The position numbers and the translations under genes are program-made. The notes under the pieces are model-generated. The model saw only the letters and a program-made list of their open reading frames with translations, had not been told where the DNA came from and made no database searches. From assembly GCA_963402885.1 (NCBI GenBank), contig OY727093.1:27961409-28025408 (forward strand): a stretch of DNA of 64,000 bases, read 5' to 3'. Each line of letters begins with the position of its first letter. Position 1 is the first letter of the stretch. Below, piece by piece: positions 10,535 to 21,970 of the stretch. Source of the stretch: Antedon bifida (lineage: Eukaryota > Echinodermata > Crinoidea > Comatulida > Antedonidae).

Positions 10535-12062
10535 AATGTTGGTTTTCGTTCAACCCTACAAATACAATATTTAGAACATTTAAACTCTCTATTTACCATG
10601 GAGTTTACAGTATGTCTAGATTTAGTTTGTGTAAAAAGCATGAAAGAACAAACCTCATCCATCCTATTAATATAGGCCTACATCCCTTACAATAATTATG
10701 CCTACAGTTACACTGCTAAATTTCAATGTTCTGCACTGTTGTATTTAAATCAGGTAAAACTAACTAGGCCCCTATTTAGTTATTATATTTTCATGTGCTC
10801 AAAAATAAAACACCTGGCTGCAAAACTTTAAATAAATGGTGTTATTCGGGTTTGTACTACCACTGTACTAACATTTCGGCCACCAGAATTATCTGCCAAG
10901 AAAAATTTCCTTGTCCAAAAAAAAAAAAAAATTCCGTTTGTGTGATTATTCGAGATACTACTTGGAGTAACTCTATGTATAGCATAACCCTCACCCACCA
11001 TCCCCCCACCCCTTCCCCCGTCTTCCTCCGTGTTTTAAGACTGGGTGAAGGAGTCAGCTCCTTCTAATTCTGTACATAAAAAATATACAATTATTCCTGG
11101 TTATTGGCGCGCCATATTTGGCAGCCGAAATTAACATGACATATTTTGTCCTTTGTTCAATAACCGGCGGTCGAAATGCCTAGCCTACGCCTAACTAAAA
11201 CTAAACTAGGCCTAGGCTAGTAGTAGTAGTAGTAGTCCGAATCGTCCCTGAACCTAGTACTAGTAGGCCTAGAGGCCTAGTACTTTGTCGTGAATAGCAC
11301 ACCTTACGTGTTTCTCGCACACACCGCGAATTTTAGGGCAACGCTGTAAAACTGTAACAACAGTAATGTTTTCCATGCGGTAGGGCGCCCGCGTACGTCG
11401 GTATGTATATTGCTTTTTGTGACGGTCACACTCTAACCATGGCCTCCATGCTCTAACCTAAGCATGCACCACCGGTAGGGGTTTTTCATGCTATTTTGGA
11501 TATTTATTGTTTGTTTTATGCAATTATTAGCCTGTGGAAATTTGTAATTCAATTTAACAACTTTTTTATTCCTTTCAGAAACCATTGGCATTGAAAAATC
11601 AAGAATAGAATACAGAAAACCGATCTACCCGATAACTTGATAGTATCATAATTAGCTTTTTGGGATATCCTGGAATCTTTTAGAAATGTATTTATTAAAT
11701 GTCAGTAATTAATGTTATCGCTTTGTATGTTTTTTTTATAATGATTAAGATACACACAAATAGACAATAATAATAATTATGCCTACAATTATTGGTTCAA
11801 TTAGACCATTTATTATAAGAAAAATTTTTTTATAGTTTTTTTTACGGAAGGGATTAATTTTATTAAAATTACAAAATAACCTATTCAAAGTCTGATTTAA
11901 TTAATCTTCATTTTTCATTTTGTATTCCATATTGTTAATATAGCCTACTTGCCTGATGTTAATGGGTCGGTTAACAAGCTAAATATGACCCTGGCTATCT
12001 GGCTATCTGTAGTATTGTGACAAACCATAATTATAGTAAACGCTAGAGGGCAGTAGATGTAG
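10535..12062. other. Upstream region of the zinc-finger gene, no coding exon found
   Basis: It contains an A-run (about 10919-10932), a C-rich tract (10995-11025) and a more CpG-rich stretch (about 11100-11465) that could hold the promoter of the minus-strand zinc-finger gene. Near 11820-11930, a piece of family C MITE lies in reverse (ACAAAATAACCTATTCAAAG). No TATA box or first exon could be fixed. Confidence 0.35.
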
Positions 12063-12102
12063 AGGACGGGCAGAGCCATATATATATGGCTCTGAGGACG
12101 GG
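12063..12102. repeat. 24-bp perfect palindrome between 8-bp direct repeats
   Basis: AGGACGGG (12063-12070), then a perfect 24-bp palindrome centred on TATATATA with arms CAGAGCCA (12071-12094), then AGGACGGG again (12095-12102). The arrangement is that of a minimal inverted-repeat remnant with an 8-bp target duplication. Confidence 0.85.
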
Positions 12103-12908
12103 GTACATACAATATGAGATCTTTCTATGCAACAAAACTATATACTGTAAAAAAAGTGTCTGTTAATTGTTTTCGTCATAATAATTCTTTTACTTTTGCC
12201 TAGTTATATTTGTATAAACAGTTACTGTAAATACAATAGTATGCATATTAACAGTTATGATCTAAGTGGTTGTATAAACAATACTGGTTCTAATCTAATT
12301 TCCTGTTTGTTAACAATGGTTATTATATTTTTCATATTGTAATTATGGAGGAAAAAATGTTGTTGTTGTCATGTTGTACGTAAGGTGGGTGGGGGGGGGG
12401 AAGGGTGGGGGTTGGTGTGGGGTTGATTAGTGATTGGTTTTGTAGATTAAGAGTAATCTTGTACTGTATTTAAATTATATGTTGTACTTGTTATTTTTGG
12501 AGAAGGGGAGGGAGGGGAATGAATGGGTTTTATTACATGTTACCGTATGTAGTTTAAGTAAGATTACCTATGTTTTTCTGTCTATTTTGTGCTTTCTTCT
12601 TATATATTTTTTGTTGGACGCACCTTCAAAATGTGAAGTGTGCCACTGTTACAAAAGTGAAGTTCCGAAATAAATTATTATTATTACTGTAGACCAAGAC
12701 GTTTTTTTTCGGGTACGAACAACTTTGGTTGTATATTATTAAAAAGATTAAACAGTAATGGCAATATTATGGCGTTTGGGTGTTAGAGATGATGCTAATA
12801 AGTGTGAAAAAGTAAACTTGCAGTCAAGAATCTTCCAATGATCATTAAGCAGCAATGGTCATCCTAATAATTAAACTTACCCACTATATATCACGTTTAA
12901 TTTAATTG

Positions 12909-13390
12909 TTTTAAATTGTATAGACGGATTTTTGTGCTACGGAAGCCATCTTGCAGAGATGACAAACAGTCGTGACCAGCCGAGCGTTAAAAACAAAAAT
13001 AACATAGCGTTTTCAAGGAATTTCAGGACATCATGTTAATATAATTAAAATTGTTTTGATTGCCTAAAATTCATCGAAGAAAACACCACAGTGTATAAGC
13101 ATTGGCACACTGCCCACGTCTGCACCACCGTTTTCCGCCGGTGCAGTCGCGGTTCCAACCAATGATAAGTTTTTTCGACGGACTTTATTGAGCGGTGACA
13201 AAAATGTTTCTATTTTCTTTCCCATAACAACATTATACAATGCGACCCTCCATTCAGGTACGATTCTTTAATTAACATGGTGTTCCCTGAATGAAAACGC
13301 TATGTTATTTTTGTTTTTTTTTACGCTCTACTCAATCATGGTCACGATTGCTGCTTCCGTAGCACAAAAATCGTCTATACAATTTTAAAA
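12909..13390. mobile_element. Inverted-repeat MITE, family D
   Basis: About 480 bp with arms of roughly 125 bp. The left arm begins TTTTAAATTGTATAGACGG and contains TTTTTGTGCTACGGAAGC; the right arm is the inverse (GCTTCCGTAGCACAAAAA near 13353). Both arms contain AACAAAAATAACATAGCG or its complement. The centre has a GC-rich hairpin (TGCACCACCG / CGGTGCA). A one-arm relative is at about 62750-62882. No coding capacity. Confidence 0.75.
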
Positions 13391-13654
13391 AAGAAAATCG
13401 TCTACCAGTATTCTATTATTTAAGGATAAGTCATAATGGACGGTTTAATTTAATTTAAAACATAGATTGTCGTCTCCTACTATATTAATGAAAAGTGGAG
13501 GCTTATTTTAATATAGGGAAACTTATACTAGAAAGAAAGTGTTTTTTCTTTTTTTTAAACGTTTTCAATTCGTTTTAATTCATATTATAAATGTGTATTG
13601 AGTGACGTGTGTGTATGACGATTGTCCCATAAGAAAAATATTAACAACAAAGTA

Positions 13655-13890
13655 TTCTGTCGGCAAAATGTCTTGTCGGTCGATTGTCTGCCGACTATTA
13701 GTTTTGTCGGCCAATTGTTTGTCGGTAAAATGTCCTGTCGGTCGATTGTCTGCTGTCGGCTTGTTTTCTGTCGGCGGTTGTTGGCATAAATGTCCTGTCG
13801 GCAAAATGGCTTATCGGCCAAATGTTATGTCGGCGAAATGTCCGGTCGGCGGTCAAAAGGTCGGTCGCCGAATAGTCGGCCAGTCACCGT
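13655..13890. repeat. TGTCGG-rich minisatellite
   Basis: A degenerate tandem array with units near TGTCGGCAAAATGTCC and TGTCGGTCGATTGTCTG, repeated about a dozen times. It is more GC-rich than its surroundings. Frames in several phases stay open through it because of the repetition; no protein is claimed. Confidence 0.8.
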
Positions 13891-15031
13891 CATCTTATGA
13901 ATAAGTATCTTATTATAATTTGAGTAAGGGAAAAAAGTTATTGTTGTCGTACTCGTTAGTTGGACGGATGACGCCCTAAAAACATCACTGTTATACGAGC
14001 AGTTCCATGTAAAGATTTGTTATTTCACTTTTAAAGCGGTTTTAATTTTTAAATAAAACTGAATTTTACAATAATCACGACACACAGCAGGTGTGTCTAG
14101 ATACACACACATCATTATATTTATAATTTTATGGTACGATATCTAATTTTAATAAGATGTTTCTATTTTTATAGCAATTTTAACTAATTTTTATTTATTT
14201 GTAATACAATTCATTTCAGTCTTTGACTGTCGTTTTGTAATATATTTTTATATACCGATTAAATAAAAAATAAAAAATAAAAAAAAAAATTATAAAACAA
14301 AATCTCACAGAACCTAGAAACAGTTCTCGGGGCAGATATCAGTGATGATATATATAAATCCAAAGGCAAATTACTGAAAAAAATGACAATGCTGTGCAAG
14401 TGATGATATATATATATATATACATTCAAAACAACACCAAATTGTTTCTTTTTGTGATATGAATGTAATAATTCCGAAATCAAAGAAATTGAAAAAAAAA
14501 CAATTTAAAAAACGACCCCTTTATTTAAACTTGTTACGGTCCAATTAACATTCCTCCTTTTAAACGGCTAACTGCTTGAAGCAAATAGTATTTTAATGCT
14601 AAGTATTAAAATAAAAACAATAGTGTTTCATTATTTATTACGGTATCAAATGTTGATTTGTTTTCTTTCATAATCAAGGAAAAGGGAAATTGTATTTCAC
14701 TTTCATCTCATTCTCTCTGCCCTACACACAACTGCACAAACATCGTATTCTAAGTCTTAAAGTGTAAACAGACATTGATTGTTGGAAGAAAAAGTTGTGT
14801 TTTATCATATAGACCTGTACTTCCTTATATTCTATTTTTAAAAGAATTGGTTATATTCTATTCAAATTATAATAGCAGGGAAATTCGGTTTGTGTTATTT
14901 CGGGGGGTTCGATGAGATACTCTTGTTGTGAATCTTCATTGTGTCTCCCATTGTGCAAGTACATCCTTTCCTCGCCCCACTCTTGACAGTTGAGGTTTAT
15001 CAAATTTATATTTTAACCTGTCTCATCATGA
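13891..15031. other. Non-coding stretch between minisatellite and PPxY gene
   Basis: AT-rich sequence with an A-run (14270-14290) and a (TA)n run (14406-14422). It probably includes the 3' UTR of the minus-strand PPxY gene. No splice-flanked frame was seen. Confidence 0.4.
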
Positions 15032-15802
15032 TCAAACTAAAGATTCATTGGTTGGCTCCTCCATCGCAGCCATGACGTCATCGTAAGTCGGCGGAATACT
15101 GTCTGTGTCATCGTCATCGCGGATTTTACTAATAGATGTTACTTCTCCGTAAGAGGGCGGCAGCTCGGTAATGCCCGAGGTAACGCATCTGAAAGTAAAA
15201 ATGAAACTTGTTCTAACTTCGTATAAACTTATATTTTTTAGTATGTAAACCCATTATGCTATTTATAGCGCTTTAATATTGTGTGTACAGTTAATTATTA
15301 ATGACTATTATCAAGTAGTGTACATCTACACTACTAACACTCTTGACCATTTTGATTGATCAACATAGGCCTACCTTCTTGAATTTAAGCGATCATAAAA
15401 ACATTCACGACACGGACTCAATCTTTCACTGGACGAATAACTAGACCTACTAGGACGAGTTGCTACAAAATATGAAAAAGACATTCGTCCAATAGGTTCT
15501 TGTGGCCGATTGGGCGGCGGTGGCGCGACAGATACATGGCTGGTTTGTTGATCTCTGAGACTTGGTTCCTGACTGGCTCGCTTTTGACAGTAGGCGACCA
15601 GTATGAACATCACAAAGGCAATTATATATGAAGGATAGACGAATAAAAAAGAACCAATGCCGATAAGTGGTAGTATGGTAATCGTAATCAAAACGATGAT
15701 ATAGACAGAGTAAAACCAATGGTAATTCCAAGATTCGGTTGTGGCACCAGCAGTACTGTCTTCTTCACCTCTCATCATTCTGGTCGCAATACCAGTATCC
15801 AT
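15032..15802 (-). CDS. Small two-TM membrane protein with C-terminal PPxY motifs
   Basis: Two exons. Exon 1 is 15375-15802 (ATG at 15800-15802, reading MDTGIATRMM; donor GTAGGC). Exon 2 is 15032-15188 (acceptor TTTCAG, stop TGA). The junction is in phase 2 and the product is about 194 residues. After a short acidic N-terminus come two hydrophobic segments (YSVYIIVLITITILPLIGI and IIAFVMFILVAY), then a basic, Ser- and Pro-rich cytoplasmic part. The tail, encoded by exon 2, carries LPPSYGEV and IPPTYDDV. PPxY is the ligand for WW domains of NEDD4-family ubiquitin ligases, so an endosomal or plasma-membrane ligase adaptor or substrate is a reasonable inference. The layout recalls TMEM174-type proteins, but I cannot claim orthology. 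Its nearest relatives here are the pseudogene at 1701-3022 and the gene at 17272. The minus-strand TTG two codons upstream was not chosen because an ATG follows directly. Confidence 0.75.
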
Positions 15803-17271
15803 GACCAAAAGTAACCCTGAGCATCAGGTTTTGCAATCCATTAGTTGTTTTGTATACAGGCCTAGGATGCTGCATGTAAACCTAAGGGCTGTATTAAATG
15901 GAATGATACAACTCATCTGACTGATCAAAATGACTAATCAATTTCCTTTTCACATAATCGCTAAGTCCCTGATGCTGCTATACCCGCAATTTAATCTTAC
16001 AACAGGTCTTAAACAGGGTGTTGCGACCGGGGTTTGGTATTTTAGGCCTGCTCTATGATGAGTAATTAACAAATAAATTAAGCGCTCAGAAACTGGGCGA
16101 AATACAGATACAAAAATGTTTTATAAGCATTGTGACGTCACCAATATATCGATTTGTATCAAAATCAATAAGCATTTTCTGTTGTTATAATATTCAGGGC
16201 AATAACTTGTCCGTATATTCAATAAATAGCTTTAATGGATAGTCTCTGCAAACATAGCTGATATGGTTTACTAATTGTATAAATTAATGGGTGTCATATT
16301 GGCTTTGATTAAAATATTATCTATTAATCAGATTGATTTGTTGTTTTGTCAACATCACCACATACCTCATAAGGAAGTGGAGAATGTTCTTTATAGACGT
16401 AAAAGTATGCCTATACCAGTTCATGTTGGAAAGAACGTAGGTACCAAACAAATAAAAGTGTGTATACATGTATACATTATCACCATTTATGATCGTTTAC
16501 GGGTGATTATTATGTAATTTCAGTCGTCGATATGGACATGGCAAAATTAATAATTACACTGTAAACAGAAAAGGTGACAAGTCGACGAGAGAGAAAATTG
16601 TTCAATTGTCGAGAAAATGGGTCATTGACTCATAGACACAAACTAAGATGCAAACAAACATGTGGATTAATGTTAGTGCATGTCAGAGTGCTTTCTTCTT
16701 CAGACAACATTATGACATTGTACTATGTATAGTACATTTTGGTCTATTAATAATTTATTATTATTATTATCATCACATTCTATTGAACTTGAAATGACAA
16801 ACGTGTTTACAAGGACAAATCGTACGAGTGCGTAATAATCCCAACGGTGACTCGGTGACCCAGTGCCCGTTATTACTGATACGAACTTTGATCAAACTTT
16901 CTTTTGATGGCTCAATGTGGATCGAAGCGATTGCAGAGAGATAACAATTAGGCCTAGTATCACTTCGAATTTTCATCACGCAGTACACGGGAAGGGGTTT
17001 GATCATCTGCTTGTAGTCACAGAAGGTCGGGCAGAAGGTGTTCTTAGGTAGTGGATGTTTTTAACTAAGCCACTGGGTTTCGCCTAACGTGCTTGCGTGT
17101 TTTAGTCATTGCATGCAAACACGGGACCCGCTTTAGATGACTTATATAGGATGCAACAGTCTTTCCTACAGTAATTTTGAAAATCTATTATAACTAGGCC
17201 TCTGCTTCTGGGAGAAGGATCGTATACAGAAAACCTGCAACATACCATCGGGAATTACTAAATAGGTTAAC
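15803..17271. promoter_or_regulatory. Head-to-head gap between two PPxY genes
   Basis: About 1.47 kb separates the two divergent start codons, so the genes may share control elements. The first 170 bp upstream of the minus-strand ATG resemble the flank of the pseudogene copy (3023-3190). A TATATA-like box (TTATATAGGATG, about 17142) lies 130 bp before the plus-strand ATG. Joint regulation is inference. A short minus-strand frame at 16773-17006 has no supporting features. Confidence 0.4.
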
Positions 17272-19056
17272 ATGTCCGACGTTGACGACGACGTTCCAGA
17301 AAACAATTCTGATAGGACATTATCGAAAACGGAACGTTTCTACTCCGTCGGAATCTTCGTAATTTTTGTTTTATTCATTGTGGGTATTTGGGAACCTTAT
17401 GTGCTCATTGCCGGCGTTTCGCTGGGACTTATTTTAGTAGTTGTTCATTTAATCGTTCAAAAGTATAGTCAGAATACTGAAGACAAGATTGATTTGGAAG
17501 CAGCAGCAGCAGCAGACGTGTGTGAACGGAGCTCTAAGGAAGACGTATGTGACGAACTGTGTACAACAGAAAAAGATGAAGGGACTAGACTGGCACAGTC
17601 TTCGCGGAGGAAATCAACTCTACCGTCTGTAACGGAAGTGGAGATTGCCAGTCATTTCTTTCACCAACTCGGTGCTATTACGGAAGAAGTTCCGGTGGAG
17701 GATTTAGAAGACGAGGGTCTCGGAAATGATGCATTTGAAGTGTAAGTCATTATTCAAGAAATAGTTTTCATTATAATGTTTTGTTATTCATTCAAGTCGG
17801 GTCCTGCCTTGTATTAGTAGCAGGCTAAGCTTGAGTCCGGGAAGTTCTCTGTGTACCATCATCGTGCAGTAAATCCCCCTACATTGGGACACATCTCGGG
17901 GTACACTCTTGACGAGACATTTTCACATGAAACGAATGAGTGTTGTAACATAATGTTTTAACACTACGGCCAACCCCTATCCATGGTGTAACTGAGCTGA
18001 TTCAAATGGACCATGTGTCCCTTTATGAGTTGTTATTTTGTTTCTTTTCTTTGGTGTAACACAAGCTAACTAAGATAAGTTATTAGAAAGGGTGGAACCA
18101 ACATTATCATCATTACGGCAAGCCTTACTTAGTTTAACATGAAAGTTAATACTGTACATAATCCGGGTGTGCATGTAACCGTTAACCATTTTCCAAAACT
18201 TCGTTATAATTGAATGCAAACTATTTTCTGTGCGGTGATTCACCATTTACAAATAAAATAACAATTTCACTTAGTGCGGATAGCGCTTCATTATGACGCA
18301 TGATAGCTGAATTATTAGGCCTAGGGACGAATGGTTAGCGTTCACAACAACATATTTATATAATGCCAATTCAAATTAAATATGATAAGTAGGTCTATCA
18401 TCTTAGCGTTTATAGACATTTTGATTTTCTCCGTTTAATATTACAGACAACAAAGCACATAATCTATAGCTTACTGAAATGACAAACGTGACAATACTAG
18501 TAAGCGCGTGCCGCGTGAGATTATGCACGTGTTTATGCAAATGTGTACGGGTGATTTTTCTTCTACCCCCAAAAAGTTGTGGAGCTTATTAAAGTGTACC
18601 GTGTTGGATGTGGTCGGTCAAAAACTTAAGCTCTGTCTACACTATCAAACTTTATGTGACAATATAATTTATAACATATCACAACCATAATTATTTTGGC
18701 ACATCACTACCATATTTGGGAACATCACACTTTATTTTGTCAAACTAGTTTGATAATGTAGACAGAGCTTAAAATGGGACACCGAAATCAGATTCAACGT
18801 ACAAACATAGGCCTACAGGTGGACATTGTATTCACATAGACAAACAACTTCCTCTCGGCAACAAACACAACAATATAACCCTGGGGACATTTGCCCGTAG
18901 TGTTAAAATGTATTATTGGCTTTCATTCGTTTCATGTAACAAACTTCCTTTTAAAAACTCTAAACTTTTGTTTTGAATTTCAGTGATATAGAAGACGTTA
19001 CATGTGGGACATCACCTCCGACATACTCAGATTGCCGATTCTTTTACTATCAATAG
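17272..19056 (+). CDS. Two-TM membrane protein with a single C-terminal PPTY motif
   Basis: Exon 1 is 17272-17741 (donor GTAAGT) and exon 2 is 18984-19056 (acceptor TTTCAG, stop TAG). The product is about 180 residues. The start MSDVDDDVPENNSD is acidic. Two hydrophobic segments follow (SVGIFVIFVLFIVGIW and VLIAGVSLGLILVVVHLIV), then a charged region with a short Ala run and an RRKS site. The exon 2 tail reads VTCGTSPPTYSDC. It shares with the gene at 15032 the FYSV start of the first segment, the VT(S/C)G block before the PPxY motif, the two-exon layout and the same phase-2 intron before the tail. It is therefore probably a diverged paralogue. The likely role is the same inference: binding WW-domain ubiquitin ligases at a membrane. 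Confidence 0.75.
17955..18000. mobile_element. Short pogo-like MITE fragment
   Basis: ACACTACGGCCAACCCCTAT is the same word seen at 42923. It lies in the intron of the plus-strand PPxY gene. Confidence 0.4.
18626..18772. mobile_element. TTAA-flanked palindromic MITE, family B, copy 1
   Basis: TTAA, then GCTCTGTCTACACTATCAAA; at the other end TTTGATAATGTAGACAGAGC, then TTAA. It is 147 bp and almost a single hairpin. It lies in the intron of the PPxY gene. Three more copies lie within 13 kb. Confidence 0.85.
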
Positions 19057-19929
19057 GAAGAAAGGAGGAGTGACGCCGGTACGGCACGTGGTAGATAGTA
19101 TCAACAAATCTGGCGCAATAATTGAGACTTCTATGGCAATATCCCTGGCTGGGTCCTAGGGAAAATTCCGGTTTATTCTATGACGTCACAAATCAGCAAT
19201 ACTTAGGTTTAATAATACTGTACAAGGTTATACCTGGTGTTTGTCTGGGGTGGGGGAAGGGGGTTAATAATTAAGTACGCCTATATTACAGGCATGGGGG
19301 TCCTGGGAATAATATTGTACTTTAATAGCAGGGTATTGTACATCTTGTACACACAATATTCCACCTTACTACATGAGTGTAAGAAACAACTTTTATCAGA
19401 TTTGAACATGAAAACCAAAGTGGTTAAAAAGCAGGGCGTCTGCATTATGAACTATGTTCGAGTCTCGATCCATTCGACCATTTTTGTTATTCAATCTCAC
19501 ATTGTGTCTTCTTTTCTTTACCGTTTCGTATCTACTTTCTCTCCCTTTACAATTTATTTAATATAGGGCCAATCATACACTATGGCTTGCATTAATTAAT
19601 GTATTGTGTATGAACAAATGCTTGGCTCGATTACTAAACCAAACTGTAAAATATATCAATCATGATAGCCTCGCATAAGAATTAGGTATACTGTAGTGAG
19701 TAATGGTTACAATTAAATTAAATTATACAAAAATACTCCGGTTAGTAGAAGTTGTACGGGAATGGTAAAGGATGTGTTAACTGTCCGTCCATCTGCTGCA
19801 AATATGGAATATCACATCCGAATGTATATAATGTAATATAAACAATGTAGATATTATTAAATTAAAAATAATTTTCAACTGGTTGAAACCATGTGTCAGT
19901 GTGTATTCAATTATTCGTCAGTGACTTTG
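19057..19929. other. 3' flank of the plus-strand PPxY gene, no further gene
   Basis: Probably 3' UTR and intergenic DNA. No poly(A) signal could be assigned with confidence, and no coding exon was seen. Confidence 0.4.
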
Positions 19930-20600
19930 CGAAGTGAGTTCAGACGTTAATAGAAGCAGTAACTTTTGTTTGCACGCAAGAGTCAACTTTTGATGATTTG
20001 GGACGCTGCGAAGTGCGTTCAGATGTTGATGAAAGCGGTAGGCAACAGCTTTTGCACGCAAATATCAACTTTTAGTGTTGCAGGGAGACGCTGCAAGTGC
20101 GTTCAGACGTTGATGAAAGGGGTAGGCAACAGCTTTTGCACGCAAGTGTCAACTTTTAGTGTTGCAGGGGGACGCTGCGAAGTGCGTTCAGACGTTGATG
20201 AAAGCAGTACAGCTTTTGCACGCAAATGTCAATTGTTGCAGGGGGACGCTGCGAAGTGCGTTCAAACGTTGATAAAAGCGGTACAGATTTTGTACGCGCA
20301 TCATGTCAGTATTTCGTACAATTTGGGAAGCTGCAATAAAGTGCTTTCAGATTGAAGAAAGCGGTACAGCTTTTGCACGCAAGTGTCAACTTTTATTGTT
20401 GCAGGGGGACGCTGCGAAGTGCGTTCAGACGTTGATGAAAGCGGAAGACAACAGCTTTTGCACGCAAGTGTCAACTTTTAGTGTTGCAGGGGGACGCTGC
20501 GAAGTGCGTTCAGACGTTGATAAAAAGCGGTACAGCTTTTGTACGCGCATGTCAGTATTTTGTACACGCGCATCAACTTTTTACAGATTTTGCCATCGCG
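19930..20600. repeat. Minisatellite with units of about 75-90 bp
   Basis: Six to seven degenerate units sharing GACGCTGCGAAGTGCGTTCA, GTTGATGAAAGCGG and CAGCTTTTGCACGCAA. Unit starts are near 20000, 20087, 20170, 20244, 20407 and 20500. Open frames run through it (Cys- and Lys-containing repeats), but the units differ by non-multiples of three and the frame shifts between them, so it is not called coding. Confidence 0.8.
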
Positions 20601-21276
20601 AAAGAAACACGGTGTACTTCAGATGTTGTTCTACGCGCATTATTTTTCGGTCTCGCATCACCGACTATTTGAAGTGTTTATCCTTAACTCACCTAAACGG
20701 TGATTAATAATTACTAATAGATTATAACCCATTTATACCTACTTCCATATCCTTTCACTTAATCTAATTATTTAGTACAGTAAAAACACGAGGCAACGAA
20801 AAAAGGAGCGAAATTTAATTTAGGTTTTCCGGCATTTTAATGACGTCTATATTAGCAGCGCCCTCTATACATGCATTCTATTTACAACAATTGATTTTAT
20901 TACAGATTTTTTCGGAAATTATTAAAAATCACATAGTGATCACGAGTAATGTAAACCACATTAAAACCCATGGCTATAGGCCAAGATTTAAAAAAAAAAC
21001 CCACACAATTTGTAACCAATTACATATAAATTCAAGCATATTCTCATGTAGGCTATATGCATAAATTATTCTCTTACTTAAAATAAGACATATTTTAAAC
21101 AAACTGGTTATTTTTCCGACAATACGTAGTGGATTAACTGGCAGTGTGACTTCTGGTGGTGACTGACTAACCAATCAGCATTTAGTAAAGCCCCAAATTC
21201 TCAATGACCTTTGACATAGTGTAAAGTTAGAACGTGTGGAGGAATTATTACGATTATAATTCCTCCATGTAGACAG
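20601..21276. other. Intergenic, nothing recognised
   Basis: No gene, splice-flanked frame or repeat family was identified in this stretch. Confidence 0.3.
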
Positions 21277-21415
21277 TTAAGTCTACACTATCAAACTTTA
21301 TGTGACAACAAAATGTGATGTGTCCATATATGGAAATGATGATGTCATATCGTTACCATATTTGGGCACACACCTTTTTTTGTCAAACTAGTTTGATCGT
21401 GTAGACAGAGCTTAA
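21277..21415. mobile_element. TTAA-flanked palindromic MITE, family B, copy 2
   Basis: TTAAGTCTACACTATCAAAC on the left, GTAGACAGAGCTTAA on the right; the left arm has lost part of GCTCTGTC. Interior words (ACCATATTTGGGC, GATGATGTCATAT) are shared with copies 3 and 4. Confidence 0.75.
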
Positions 21416-21970
21416 TAATGTACAGTAATTAAAACATAATTCTAGAAAAACATACTAAAATATTCGTTTATCACTGAAAACAGATCAGTACGATAAATGC
21501 ATTATTCTGGCAGTTTTCCCCCTAAATTAAATTAACTAAAAGTTCAATAACACTTAAAAAGTAAACCACACAGGCCACTGAAAATCGTAAAAGAGCACAT
21601 CACGTTAAACGCATTCAAAATCGAATGACTAATTTACATAATATAAATAAAATAGGTTGGGGGTTGTAGATTTAGTTTTGCGTACTCTGTGTTATGGTTA
21701 TATCGATATGAAGATCACTTTGATAAAGTTGTCATCATTGAGTCAAACTTTACACATACATAATAATAATAGGCCTATTATAGATGATAATACAGTACTG
21801 TAGGCATATCTTATCTCATTTTCGTTTACCCGTCAACATTGATAATGCGTGGGTTCTATTTCGTTTAGAAGCACCGCCAAATAACGATACATTAAAACGC
21901 TTTTCAATAAGCGACCATTGTTTAGATGTACACCCATATTAGTTCGTTTCATAGTTACTTGTGTTCTTAT

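Noticed and set aside
12479-12673. 64-codon frame with a hydrophobic middle and CEVCHCYKSE end
   Set aside because: It ends at an (ATT)n tail, so it is probably the 3' end of a retroelement; no protein support.
13580-13904. Frames across the TGTCGG array in both strands
   Set aside because: Repeat-driven open frames with no start context or splice support.
16773-17006. 77-codon minus-strand frame between the PPxY genes
   Set aside because: No family features or splice context, and it overlaps the upstream region of the plus-strand gene.
17742-17747. Stop codon directly after exon 1 of the plus-strand PPxY gene as the true end
   Set aside because: The TAA is part of a consensus GTAAGT donor, and a matching acceptor at 18981-18983 leads to a homologous PPTY tail in frame.
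19966-20707. Cys-containing repeat protein frame
   Set aside because: Unit lengths are not multiples of three and the frame moves between units; better explained as a minisatellite.
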